Assembly: GCF_000758725.1 (NCBI RefSeq)
Contig: NZ_CP009428.1
Span: forward strand, 682,001-746,000
DNA length: 64,000 nucleotides
Origin: Paenibacillus odorifer
GTDB lineage: Bacteria > Bacillota > Bacilli > Paenibacillales > Paenibacillaceae
Direction of reading: 5' to 3'
Positions 42,411-54,696 of the stretch are shown piece after piece. Each line of letters opens with the position of its first letter. The first letter of the stretch is position 1. Under the pieces are notes generated by a model, which did no database searches, was not told the DNA's origin, and saw only the letters and a program-made list of their open reading frames with translations. A program made the position numbers and the translations under genes.

Positions 42411-44178
42411 GCGTATAGATTGGATATGCCTAATAGCTATTACGGCCGTTTACGCAGCGCTTGCTTTATATAATCTTGGCTCTACTAAATCTCCAGAGAC
42501 CTTATGGGAGCCTGCTGCCAGTGGTGAAAGCTTCTATGTAGATTTGGGGCAGAGTAAACCATTGGAACGGGTCAATATCTTTGGTGGCGTAGGCACGGGG
42601 AAGTTCAAGCTGGAATTCAGCGACAATCCTGAGGTCTGGAGCAGTCCGATGGATGTCAGTGAGGATGTCGGGAATGTCTTCATCTGGAAAAGCCAACCCC
42701 TGAACGTTACTGCGAGATATGTGAAGTTTACAGTTACCTCTCCAGGGTTCACTTTGAACGAAATGGCTTTTTATGAGCAGGGGGGGGGAAGAAAACCTCT
42801 TCCTATTGCCGGTGTGACACCGGATGCTAACGCAGTTCCTAAAAGAGGAGCAGCGGCCAATCTTTTTGACGAGCAGTCGCTCATTCCGGAATATTCTAAC
42901 TTTATGAATAGCACTTATTTTGACGAGATCTATCATGCGCGAACAGCTTATGAATATACACACGGGATTGTGCCTTACGAGAATACGCATCCACCGCTTG
43001 GTAAGTTGTTAATTGCCATAGGGATGGAGCTGTTCGGGGTCAATCCATTCGGCTGGCGTATTATCGGAACCTTGTTCGGAGTTGCCATGTTACCTCTCAT
43101 ATATGTAATGGCGCTGCGTTTGTTTAAGAAAAGCAAATACGCCGCCCTCGCGGCAGGATTGTTTGCACTGGATTTCATGCATTTCACACAGACAAGAATC
43201 TCCACGATTGACGTATACGGAGTATTCTTCATTATGTTGATGTTCTATTTCATGCAGCGGTATTACACAATGAATTTCTACAAGCAGCCTTTGAGAAAAA
43301 CATTAATTCCGTTATTCTGGTCTGGCTTATTCTTCGGAATCGGCGTAGCTTCGAAATGGATTGTGCTCTATGGAGGAGCAGGGCTGGCCATTATGCTGGC
43401 TATCTCCCTTTTTGAACGCTACAGAGAATACCAAGCCTCCGGACGCCTGCTGGCCGAGGGGAAGATTAAAGACAAGGAATTGCTGGGCACCTGTCGTGAA
43501 GCGGTAGATTCTTTTTGGAAAAAGACTATTATTACGTTGGCTAGTTGTATCGGGTTCTTTGTAATTATTCCAGTAATTATTTATAGCTTATCTTTTGTGC
43601 CAGGGTTATCTGCATCAGCAGAGGGCTTCACTATAAAAGGTTTGATTGATTCCCAAAAGAATATGTACAACTACCACAGTCAGCTTGTAGCTACACATCC
43701 CTTTGCTTCCTCATGGTGGCAATGGCCGTTTATGAAGAGACCGGTCTGGTTCTTTAGCGGCGGTGAAGGTTTGCCGGAAGGTCAGGTCAGCAGTATAGTG
43801 ACTATGGGGAATCCTCTTATCTGGTGGACGGGTATTTTTGCGATGCTGGCAACGCTGTGGATTACGCTGAAACGTAAAGATAAGAACCTCTACATGATCT
43901 GGATCGCCTTCTTCTCGCAATATGTTCCGTGGATGCTTGTCCCAAGAGAAACATTTATTTACCATTATTTTGCTATGGTACCATTTATGATTCTTGGTAT
44001 TGTATATATAATGAAGTTGCTGGATAGTAAATTCCCTGAGGCCCGTTACGTACAGTATGTCTATGTAGCCGTTGCTTTGCTGCTCTTTATCGCTTTCTAC
44101 CCGGTACTGTCAGGGATGCAGGTGAGTGGAGATTACGTAAAGGATATGCTGCGTTGGTTCCCTACTTGGGTTTTCTAG
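42400..44178 (+). CDS. PMT-type (GT39) protein mannosyltransferase homologue
   Basis: 592 residues, polytopic GT-C glycosyltransferase. After helix 1 (about 6-24) an inserted F5/8-type-C-like sandwich domain (about 35-130; FYVDLGQSKPLERVNIFGG) lies outside. Then comes the PMT signature STYFDEIYHARTAYEYTHG (Asp-Glu at about 173) and HPPLGKLLIAIGMELFG, followed by the multispan part with FASSWWQWPFMKRPVWFF. PMT enzymes move mannose from a polyprenyl phosphate to Ser/Thr of exported proteins. The ATG at 42400 follows GAAGGGAGGG; it overlaps the preceding gene, so the two are coupled. Confidence 0.92.
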   Translation: MKFKRIDWICLIAITAVYAALALYNLGSTKSPETLWEPAASGESFYVDLGQSKPLERVNIFGGVGTGKFKLEFSDNPEVWSSPMDVSEDVGNVFIWKSQPLNVTARYVKFTVTSPGFTLNEMAFYEQGGGRKPLPIAGVTPDANAVPKRGAAANLFDEQSLIPEYSNFMNSTYFDEIYHARTAYEYTHGIVPYENTHPPLGKLLIAIGMELFGVNPFGWRIIGTLFGVAMLPLIYVMALRLFKKSKYAALAAGLFALDFMHFTQTRISTIDVYGVFFIMLMFYFMQRYYTMNFYKQPLRKTLIPLFWSGLFFGIGVASKWIVLYGGAGLAIMLAISLFERYREYQASGRLLAEGKIKDKELLGTCREAVDSFWKKTIITLASCIGFFVIIPVIIYSLSFVPGLSASAEGFTIKGLIDSQKNMYNYHSQLVATHPFASSWWQWPFMKRPVWFFSGGEGLPEGQVSSIVTMGNPLIWWTGIFAMLATLWITLKRKDKNLYMIWIAFFSQYVPWMLVPRETFIYHYFAMVPFMILGIVYIMKLLDSKFPEARYVQYVYVAVALLLFIAFYPVLSGMQVSGDYVKDMLRWFPTWVF

Positions 44179-44275
44179 GATTTAATAAAAATCTATAAAA
44201 TAAGTTTATGCATGCAGCGTTATTATGAAGTGTAGATGGATGTAACGCTCCAAAAAGCTTGTAGGAGGAATAAAG

Positions 44276-45256
44276 GTGAAAGCCAGATATAGTGTGATTG
44301 TACCCATGTTCAATGAGGAGCAAGTAATTAGCCATACTTATGAACGTTTGAAAAAAGTAATGGACGAGTGCGGCGATACTTATGAGCTGGTCTTCGTCAA
44401 TGACGGCAGTCGTGATCGTTCCGCCCAGATGATTCGGGAGATCTGTGAACGAGACGAGCATGTCAAGCTGATTGACTTCTCGCGTAATTTCGGACATCAG
44501 GTAGCGATTACAGCTGGCATGGACTATGCCGAAGGTCAAGCGGTTGTTGTTATTGACGCTGATCTTCAGGATCCTCCGGAGGTCATTTTGCAAATGATCG
44601 AGAAGTGGAAAGAGGGCTACGACGTTGTATATGCGAAACGCCTGAAGCGCCACGGAGAAACGATGTTCAAAAAGGTCACCGCGAAGCTTTTTTACCGCCT
44701 GCTCAGCAGTATGACAAGTGTGGATATTCCTACGGATACAGGCGATTTCCGTCTTATTGACCGTAAGGTATGTGATGTCCTGCGGGGACTTAAAGAAAAG
44801 AACCGCTATGTCCGAGGTTTGGTGAGCTGGGTTGGCTTCAAGCAGACTATGGTGGAATATGAACGGGAAGAACGTTTTGCCGGAGAAACCAAATATCCGC
44901 TGAAGAAAATGATTCGTTTTGCGTTAGATGGCATCACCTCTTTTTCACATAAGCCGCTTAAGATTGCTACGTATATTGGATTCTTCCTTTCATTCTCTAG
45001 CTTTCTCTATTTATTTTTCGTCTTGTTTCAAAAGATATTTTTCACCTCCTGGACGGTTCCGGGCTGGGCTTCCATTGTAGGCGTCAATCTGCTCTTTAAC
45101 GGTATCGTTCTGATGCTGTTAGGTGTGATTGGGGAGTATATCGGACGGATTTATGACGAGTCTAAAGATAGACCGCTATACATTGTTAGTGAGACTAAAG
45201 GCTACCAGAACGAAGAACAACTGGACCGCCGGAAGGACCACAATGATGTCAGATAA
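44276..45256 (+). CDS. GT2 polyprenyl-phosphate glycosyltransferase (GtrB/DPM1-like)
   Basis: 326 residues. The GT-A domain begins YSVIVPMFNEEQVI and carries VFVNDGSRDRS and the DxD-type VIDADLQDPPE (about 92). TDTGDFRLIDRKV and VRGLVSWVGFKQ follow, and two C-terminal membrane helices lie at about 232-290. Such enzymes load mannose or glucose from a nucleotide sugar onto undecaprenyl phosphate on the cytoplasmic face. The start is GTG with TAGGAGGAA upstream. It overlaps the GtrA-like gene by 14 bases. It likely supplies lipid-linked sugar to the two GT-C transferases upstream. Confidence 0.94.
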   Translation: MKARYSVIVPMFNEEQVISHTYERLKKVMDECGDTYELVFVNDGSRDRSAQMIREICERDEHVKLIDFSRNFGHQVAITAGMDYAEGQAVVVIDADLQDPPEVILQMIEKWKEGYDVVYAKRLKRHGETMFKKVTAKLFYRLLSSMTSVDIPTDTGDFRLIDRKVCDVLRGLKEKNRYVRGLVSWVGFKQTMVEYEREERFAGETKYPLKKMIRFALDGITSFSHKPLKIATYIGFFLSFSSFLYLFFVLFQKIFFTSWTVPGWASIVGVNLLFNGIVLMLLGVIGEYIGRIYDESKDRPLYIVSETKGYQNEEQLDRRKDHNDVR

Positions 45257-45650
45257 GAACTTGCGTGCTGCATTCATACAGTTCCTTAAATTTAATGCCG
45301 TAGGTTTGCTCAATACGCTTATTGATTTTGTGATTTTCACATTGTTGAATTCACTAGGGATGGTATACGCATTGGCGCAGGTGATCTCCTATAGTGCAGG
45401 TACGGCGAATAGCTTTATTTTGAATAAAAAAGTAACCTTTCGTGATCGCAACCGGGGGAATAAAGAAGGCTTCGACCGCGTGCAGCTGGTCAAGTTTATC
45501 GTGCTGAATCTGGTAGTGCTCGGAATATCACTGCTGCTAATGCATCTGTTGACAGACAGACTAGGTATTCAAGTCTTGATCTCAAAGGTGCTGGTTACAT
45601 TTATCACGGTGATCATCAATTTCTTTGGAAGTCGTAAATGGGTATTTTAA
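45243..45650 (+). CDS. GtrA family membrane protein (putative lipid-sugar flippase)
   Basis: 135 residues with four hydrophobic helices. FIQFLKFNAVGLLNTLIDFVIFTLL and YSAGTANSFILNKKVTFRD are the GtrA signature, and the end VITVIINFFGSRKWVF is typical. GtrA proteins are thought to flip polyprenyl-phosphate sugars across the membrane, working with the GT2 protein. Two adjacent ATGs (45243, 45246) follow GGAAGGACC; the first is used. It lies inside the end of the GT2 gene, implying coupled translation. Confidence 0.92.
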   Translation: MMSDKNLRAAFIQFLKFNAVGLLNTLIDFVIFTLLNSLGMVYALAQVISYSAGTANSFILNKKVTFRDRNRGNKEGFDRVQLVKFIVLNLVVLGISLLLMHLLTDRLGIQVLISKVLVTFITVIINFFGSRKWVF

Positions 45651-45752
45651 ACATTAATTTCAGGCAGAAGGAGTTGCTATGCTTAAAGGCAAGTAGCTGT
45701 TTCTGCTTGATTTGTATATAACCATAGAAACAATATACGGAGGTGAATAACA

Positions 45753-46418
45753 TTGCGTAAATTCTCCTATCTACTCATACTGGCTGGGATACTTATCATG
45801 TTATATCCGACAGCTAACGAATGGTACAACGACAGGCAGCAGGAGAAGTTATTAGAAACGGCTGAACTAAGCACTGCCGATAGTACTCCCCAGCCAGATT
45901 TGAAGAGCAGGTATGCTGAAGTTACTCAGCTGTTAGCAGAGGAATCGGTTCTGGATGCTCAGGCACAGCCCCAACCCCAAGAGACAGAAAAGCCTGAACC
46001 GGAGATTGAGGTCGGTGGCAAAGTAATCGCACTAATTGAAATCGGTAAGATTGATTTGAAGCTGCCTGTATTAGAAGGGGCTACAAAAGCTAATATGAAA
46101 CATGCTGCAGCCCATATGAAAGAAACGGCACCCCTTGGAGAGATCGGAAATGCTGCAATCGCGGCGCATCGGGCTAGAACTACGGGTCGTTTGTTTAACA
46201 GATTGAATGAGGTTGTTGTGGGGGATGTTATCACGGTAAAGACTAGTGATCAGGTGTTTAACTATGAGGTATACGATATTTCTGTTGTAGATCCGAGTGA
46301 TGTCTCCGTTCTTGACGGGAATGACAAGGATAAGATTCTTACTCTGATTACATGTGATCCGCTAGTGAATCCAACGCATCGGCTGATTGTTCATGCCAAA
46401 TTAACAAAAGGAGAATAG
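45753..46418 (+). CDS. Class D sortase
   Basis: 221 residues. A membrane helix at the N-terminus (about 4-20) is followed by a Glu/Pro/Gln-rich linker and the sortase barrel. Catalytic residues are His in AIAAHRAR (about 136), Cys in TLITCDP (about 199) and Arg in THRLIVHA (about 209). The context IEIGKIDLKLPVLEGAT places it in class D, which anchors surface proteins, often in spore formers. The start is TTG at 45753 with CGGAGGTGA upstream. A tiny frame with a perfect ribosome site follows, perhaps the stub of a lost partner. No LPXTG-type substrate gene is visible nearby. Confidence 0.93.
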   Translation: MRKFSYLLILAGILIMLYPTANEWYNDRQQEKLLETAELSTADSTPQPDLKSRYAEVTQLLAEESVLDAQAQPQPQETEKPEPEIEVGGKVIALIEIGKIDLKLPVLEGATKANMKHAAAHMKETAPLGEIGNAAIAAHRARTTGRLFNRLNEVVVGDVITVKTSDQVFNYEVYDISVVDPSDVSVLDGNDKDKILTLITCDPLVNPTHRLIVHAKLTKGE

Positions 46419-46421
46419 TGA

Positions 46422-46463
46422 ATGACAAGAAAACACAAATACCGGGAGATATTTATAAAATAA
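46422..46463 (+). pseudogene. 13-codon stub with a perfect ribosome site after the sortase
   Basis: AAAGGAG ends 8 bases before an ATG that opens MTRKHKYREIFIK and stops. The strong start signal but immediate end suggest the remains of a second operon gene, or a tiny peptide. Low certainty. Confidence 0.25.
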
Positions 46464-46489
46464 TGGGTAATCTAGTAAATTAGGTCTTG

Positions 46490-46522
46490 TTCACAACTAT
46501 AAATATGATAGTATTATACTAT
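46490..46522 (+). promoter_or_regulatory. Promoter with overlapping palindrome before the riboswitches
   Basis: TTCACA (46490-46495), 16 bases, TATTAT (46512-46517). A perfect inverted repeat ATAGTAT-T-ATACTAT (46508-46522) covers the -10, so a DNA-binding repressor may act before the two RNA switches. Confidence 0.55.
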
Positions 46523-46534
46523 GAAAGCTAAACA

Positions 46535-46612
46535 CGATAACGGCAAACCTTCCGAAAGGTAGGGACGCAAAGCTAAAGGGCCTTTTCCCGAAAGGATGGC
46601 AGCCAGCTACCG
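46535..46612 (+). promoter_or_regulatory. Cyclic-di-GMP-I (GEMM) riboswitch, first copy
   Basis: The conserved core GGCAAACC, the GAAA tetraloop, GGGACGCAAAGC, and the distal GGCAGCCAGCTACC mark the class I c-di-GMP aptamer. Downstream, GAAGAGGC (46615-46622) followed by T7 can pair with GCCTTTTC inside the aptamer (about 46580-46587) to form a terminator. Ligand binding should therefore prevent termination (inference). This read-out differs from the second copy. Confidence 0.9.
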
Positions 46613-46615
46613 AAT

Positions 46616-46629
46616 GAAGAGGCTTTTTT
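46616..46629 (+). terminator. 3' arm and T-run of the first riboswitch terminator
   Basis: The AGAGGC arm and TTTTTTT run lie immediately after aptamer 1. The 5' arm lies within the aptamer, so the hairpin and the folded aptamer exclude each other. Confidence 0.5.
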
Positions 46630-46690
46630 TGTTTGTTTCAAATGGATTCTATCAACTATATCTAGTAAAGCTAGAACAGATAGAGCTTAT

Positions 46691-46768
46691 ACGATAACGG
46701 CAAACCTATCGAAAGGTAGGGACGCAAAGCTAAAGGGCCTTCCCGAAAGGATGGCAGCCAGCTACCGA
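46691..46768 (+). promoter_or_regulatory. Cyclic-di-GMP-I (GEMM) riboswitch, second copy
   Basis: Nearly identical to the first copy 157 bases upstream, sharing ACGGCAAACCT, GAAAGGTAGGGACGCAAAGC, TAAAGGGCCTT and GGATGGCAGCCAGCTACCGA. No terminator follows: the aptamer runs straight into AAAGGAG and the GTG start 15 bases after its end. Control of translation initiation is the likely mode. Confidence 0.92.
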
Positions 46769-46782
46769 AAGGAGTTTTATCC

Positions 46783-47592
46783 GTGAAAAAGGTTTATTTT
46801 ATGCTGGTGGCGCTGTTCGTCCTAATGACTTCAGTTCCGGTAAGTACAGCTCAAGCTGCAAGTGCAGATGCCAGCTGGTTGATTACATCCAAAGTGGCTC
46901 AAGGTGTTATTGGTATTAACTATGATATTCCGAAAGATAAAAGAATCAAACTCATGATCACCAAAGATAACAGCAGCTATACTTATAACTTGTATGCTTC
47001 TGGACAAGCTGAGGACTTCCCTTTGCAACAAGGAAATGGGACTTATAAGGTTTCGGTTCTGGAGAACACAACCGGTAATAAATACAAAGCGTTATATTCC
47101 GAAGTAGTAGACGTAACCATGAGTGACTCGAATTCCGTATATTTGGGCTCCGTACAGAATGTGAAATGGAGTTCTTCTGATAAAGCGATTGTCAAAGCTA
47201 AACAATTAGTACAAGGCAAAACAACAGACGAAGAGAAAGTTAAAGCGATCTATAACTATGTAGTTGCGAATGTACAATATGACTACTCTCTTGCTAATAG
47301 TGTAACTACTGATTATATTCCAAGCATCGATAAGACATTGACTACTAAAAAAGGGATTTGCTATGATTACGCTTCTCTTTTTGCCGCAATGCTGCGGAGT
47401 GTAGATGTTCCTGCTAAGTTGGTAATGGGGAATACAAGCTACGTTACGCAATATCATGCCTGGAACGAAGTATTGCTTAATGGGAAGTGGGTTACCATTG
47501 ATACTACAGTGGATGCAGGACTTGCAAAGAGTGATAAGAAAACCGATTTAATTAAAGCCTCAAGCAAATATACTGCGGCAAAATACTATTAA
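46783..47592 (+). CDS. Secreted transglutaminase-like protein under tandem c-di-GMP riboswitches
   Basis: 269 residues. A classical signal peptide (KKVYFMLVALFVLMTSVPV, cleavage near AQAAS) leads to a beta-rich domain (about 30-125) and then a transglutaminase-like core. The core has Cys in KKGICYDYASLFAAMLRS (about 192), His in YHAWNEVLLNGKW (about 225) and Asp in TIDTTVD (about 239). Proteins with this triad crosslink or cleave peptides at the surface. The GTG start follows AAAGGAG placed directly after the second aptamer, so its output should depend on c-di-GMP. The substrate is unknown. A 16-bp perfect hairpin terminator follows. Confidence 0.92.
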   Translation: MKKVYFMLVALFVLMTSVPVSTAQAASADASWLITSKVAQGVIGINYDIPKDKRIKLMITKDNSSYTYNLYASGQAEDFPLQQGNGTYKVSVLENTTGNKYKALYSEVVDVTMSDSNSVYLGSVQNVKWSSSDKAIVKAKQLVQGKTTDEEKVKAIYNYVVANVQYDYSLANSVTTDYIPSIDKTLTTKKGICYDYASLFAAMLRSVDVPAKLVMGNTSYVTQYHAWNEVLLNGKWVTIDTTVDAGLAKSDKKTDLIKASSKYTAAKYY

Positions 47593-47623
47593 ATTCGCCG
47601 CTAGAAACATAACTCTATTAAAT

Positions 47624-47661
47624 AAACAACTAGCTTAATTATTAAGCTAGTTGTTTATTTT
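47624..47661 (+). terminator. Intrinsic terminator after the transglutaminase gene
   Basis: AAACAACTAGCTTAAT and its exact complement (47641-47656), followed by ATTTTTAT. Confidence 0.9.
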
Positions 47662-47771
47662 TATATTAGGGGTTGCTTTTCTATTAATAGTTGGGGTATT
47701 ATAGGTAAGCGTTGTTAGACAGCGTACAGGCGATACAGACGAGGCTGATAAAAAGCTTCGAAAAATAAAGC

Positions 47772-47800
47772 TTGCATTTCTGAAAACAACATGATATATT
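47772..47800 (+). promoter_or_regulatory. rRNA operon promoter
   Basis: TTGCAT (47772-47777), 17 bases, TATATT (47795-47800), about 160 bases before the 16S 5' end. The leader contains TGATCTTTGAAAACTGA, a boxA-like element that recurs as TGATCCTTGAAAACTGGA in the 16S-23S spacer, consistent with rRNA antitermination. The stretch 47662-47771 shows no gene. Confidence 0.7.
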
Positions 47801-47960
47801 ATAAGAGTTGCTGCTGAGACATTAAACGGCGCCAACGAGAACTTGATCTTTGAAAACTGAACAACGAGTGAGTAGGAAATCACGCAAGTGATATCCAAAA
47901 TTAGAGAATTAATTTTCTCGTCAGATGTTTCAAAATGAGCATATGGCTCTTTTCAATACT

Positions 47961-49520
<1,560 letters not shown>

Positions 49521-49749
49521 TGGAGAATCGTTCTCTGCAATGAGAACATTCAAATCGGAAGCTCAGCTTCCAAAACTCAGGTTTAGGCCTGTTACTCACT
49601 CGTTGCTCAGTTTTGAGAGTTTAAGCTCTCAAGTAAGACTTGATCCTTGAAAACTGGATACCGAAACGAATTTGCGTTTTAGAACATCTTTTAGCAACTT
49701 GTGCAAACAAGTAAATGTTATTAGTGAGATTTTTCTTCGGAAAAATCAA

Positions 49750-52675
<2,926 letters not shown>

Positions 52676-52803
52676 ATACGTAGAATGCAGATTTGTTTCG
52701 GATTCAGTTTTCAGGCATCAAGCCTGAAATACGCTTAGAAATTCATTCTCACTTCTGGTGAAGAACCGAATTTCACGCGGCAGCGTCTGTTTCACAGACG
52801 CAT

Positions 52804-52921
52804 GTTTGGTGGCGATAGCGGAGGGGTTCCACGCGTACCCATCCCGAACACGACCGTTAAGCCCTCCAGCGCCGATGGTACTTGGACCGAAGGGTCCTGG
52901 GAGAGTAGGACGTTGCCAAGC
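52804..52921 (+). rRNA. rrf: 5S ribosomal RNA
   Basis: TTTGGTGGCGATAGCGGAGG at the start pairs with the end ACGTTGCCAAGCA. The internal CCCGAACACGACCGTTAAGC is the typical Firmicute 5S core. It follows the 23S gene after about 130 bases. Confidence 0.97.
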
Positions 52922-52926
52922 ACACG

Positions 52927-52960
52927 AAGCCATTGTTGATTTATCAACAATGGCTTTTTT
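52927..52960 (+). terminator. rRNA operon terminator
   Basis: AGCCATTGTTGAT and ATCAACAATGGCT arms closed by TT, followed by T6. Confidence 0.92.
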
Positions 52961-53159
52961 GTTCCCTTTATCGCTTAATTTAAATAATGTGGATAAGTTA
53001 TGGGGAATTAACGAAATTATAAAAGTTACTAACATGTGGATGAAATAATAAAATATATTCAAAAATGAAAGTAGTCCCCAATTTATGTGGATAGAGCAGT
53101 GGTATATGTGGATACTTCAAGTAAATGCAAGGATATTTTGCATGGCAGGAGGATAAACA

Positions 53160-53924
53160 ATGAACAACAGTAGCAATCTTGTGTGGATAGAAGATTTTTC
53201 TGTACATGCGAGCGACACGGATTATCGTTCGCAGGGTAAGTTATCCTTTATTCTGGATATCATGCAATGTGCGGCAGACTTCGCAGTGGGTAATTTGGGG
53301 ATAAGTGTGGAAGAGATTCTGAATGCAGGAATGGGCTGGATGATGATTACGTTAGATCTTGATTTTAAGCGTATTCCCCGCCCAAATGATGTGCTTAGCG
53401 TACATACCTGGAGTAAAGGTACTAAAGGGGCTTTATGGCAACGGGATTATCGTATTTTCGATGCAGATCATATAGAAATCGCCACAGCACGATCCATATG
53501 GGCTTTAGTAGATATTGAGAAGAGAAAGATACTCAGACCGAATGCCCTTCCAGTTCAGGTTAAGCACTATAATGGCGATTCAGTAGGCGATATGCCTGTT
53601 AAGGTAACGATCCCTTCTGATATTACTATGGAAGAAGCTTATCGGTATCAGGTAAGATATAGTGGGCTGGATAGCAACGGACATTTGAATAATGCCCGAT
53701 ACGGGGATTTATGTTGTGATGCGCTCACTTTAGCGGAATGGGATAATGCAGAGTTCACACGCTTCCGGATTACTTATCTACAAGAAGCTAAGTTTGGGGA
53801 TGAACTGACTATTTTACGTTCAGCTGTAACGGATGATGGTATATATGTACGCGGTCAGAATAGTGATACTGTGTATTTTGAAGCATGTATAGCGTTAAAA
53901 GTGTCAAATAGTACGAATGAGTAA
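53160..53924 (+). CDS. Acyl-ACP thioesterase family protein
   Basis: 254 residues made of two hotdog folds, the layout of FatA/FatB-type thioesterases that release fatty acids from acyl carrier protein. The first half has FSVHASDTDYRSQGKLSFILDIMQ and the acidic WSKGTKGALWQRDYRI. The second has the active-site region YSGLDSNGHLNNARYGDL (Asp-x-Asn-x-His-x-Asn, about 179-191). A CAGGAGGATAAAC leader gives a good start at ATG 53160. Bacterial members often act in polyketide or fatty-acid branch pathways; no such genes are adjacent. A terminator follows. Confidence 0.92.
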   Translation: MNNSSNLVWIEDFSVHASDTDYRSQGKLSFILDIMQCAADFAVGNLGISVEEILNAGMGWMMITLDLDFKRIPRPNDVLSVHTWSKGTKGALWQRDYRIFDADHIEIATARSIWALVDIEKRKILRPNALPVQVKHYNGDSVGDMPVKVTIPSDITMEEAYRYQVRYSGLDSNGHLNNARYGDLCCDALTLAEWDNAEFTRFRITYLQEAKFGDELTILRSAVTDDGIYVRGQNSDTVYFEACIALKVSNSTNE

Positions 53925-53952
53925 TTAATTTATAAATATGGAATATTATTAT

Positions 53953-53996
53953 AAAAGCGATTTCTCCGAACTTCAATCGGGGCAGTCGCTTTTTTT
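53953..53996 (+). terminator. Intrinsic terminator after the thioesterase
   Basis: AAAAGCGA and TCGCTTTT arms with an inner CTCCGA/TCGGGG stem, followed by T7. Confidence 0.85.
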
Positions 53997-54046
53997 ATTG
54001 AAAAACGGATAATGTTTCTAACATATTTGGAAAAATTTTTTGAGCC

Positions 54047-54077
54047 TGTCACAATTAAAGGGATCACATTCGTTATA
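54047..54077 (+). promoter_or_regulatory. Possible ECF-type promoter of the sigma factor operon
   Basis: TGTCACA (54047-54053) and CGTTATA (54071-54077) lie 17 bases apart and 32 bases before the sigma gene start. ECF sigma factors often transcribe their own operon from an AC-containing -35 and a CGT -10. Assignment is inference. Confidence 0.4.
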
Positions 54078-54108
54078 TAGTTGTAGTCAATAACAAGGAG
54101 GTGATTCT

Positions 54109-54696
54109 TTGGAACGTCGCAGCCCCGGGGTCCAAGTGAATCAAACAATAATTGAAGAGGCTATCGATCAGGTTCTTGCGGGTAACCGCGAAGCCTATAG
54201 AACTATAATACAAGCCTATGAAAGAAAGATTTATACGTATTGCTATTATATTTTGAGAAGTCATGAAGAAGCAGAGGATGCTGTGCAAGATATATTTGTA
54301 AAAGTGTATCAGGAACTCAGACGTTATGAGAAACGAGTCTCTTTTAGTGCATGGCTGTATAAAGTGGCCTATCATCATTGTCTGGATCAGGTTCGCAAAC
54401 GCAAGCGAAGAAAGCGTCTGTTGTCGCTATATAAAGAGCAGCAGCCCAAAGCCTATTATAATCCTAACGATGAGGAGCCATTGCAGAAGTTATTTATGGA
54501 TGACCTGACAGCCGAAGAGAGCAATCTTTTGATTCTTAAGGTGGTTGAGCAATACAGTTTTGAAGAAATGGGTCAGATTATGGATTGTAATTCAGCTACT
54601 TTACGCAAAAAATTTGAACGTCTACGCAAAAAGTTAGTCCGGCAAAGAATGAATGAAGGAGGCAGCCCTCATGGAGAAATGGCAAGATCCAACTGA
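54109..54696 (+). CDS. ECF-type RNA polymerase sigma factor
   Basis: 195 residues. Region 2 (about 20-95) includes YCYYILRSHEEAEDAVQDIFVKVYQEL and FSAWLYKVAYHHCLDQVRKRKRRKRL. Region 4 (about 130-185) carries EESNLLILKVVEQYSFEEMGQIMDCNSATLRKKFERLRKKL. This is the SigV/SigY-like layout used for envelope stress. The start is TTG at 54109 with AAGGAGGTGATTCT upstream. Its end overlaps the DUF4179 gene by 26 bases, the usual coupling with a membrane anti-sigma-like partner. Confidence 0.94.
   Translation: MERRSPGVQVNQTIIEEAIDQVLAGNREAYRTIIQAYERKIYTYCYYILRSHEEAEDAVQDIFVKVYQELRRYEKRVSFSAWLYKVAYHHCLDQVRKRKRRKRLLSLYKEQQPKAYYNPNDEEPLQKLFMDDLTAEESNLLILKVVEQYSFEEMGQIMDCNSATLRKKFERLRKKLVRQRMNEGGSPHGEMARSN

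Noticed and set aside
52718..53062. Frames across the 5S gene
   Set aside because: They span the 5S rRNA and its terminator.
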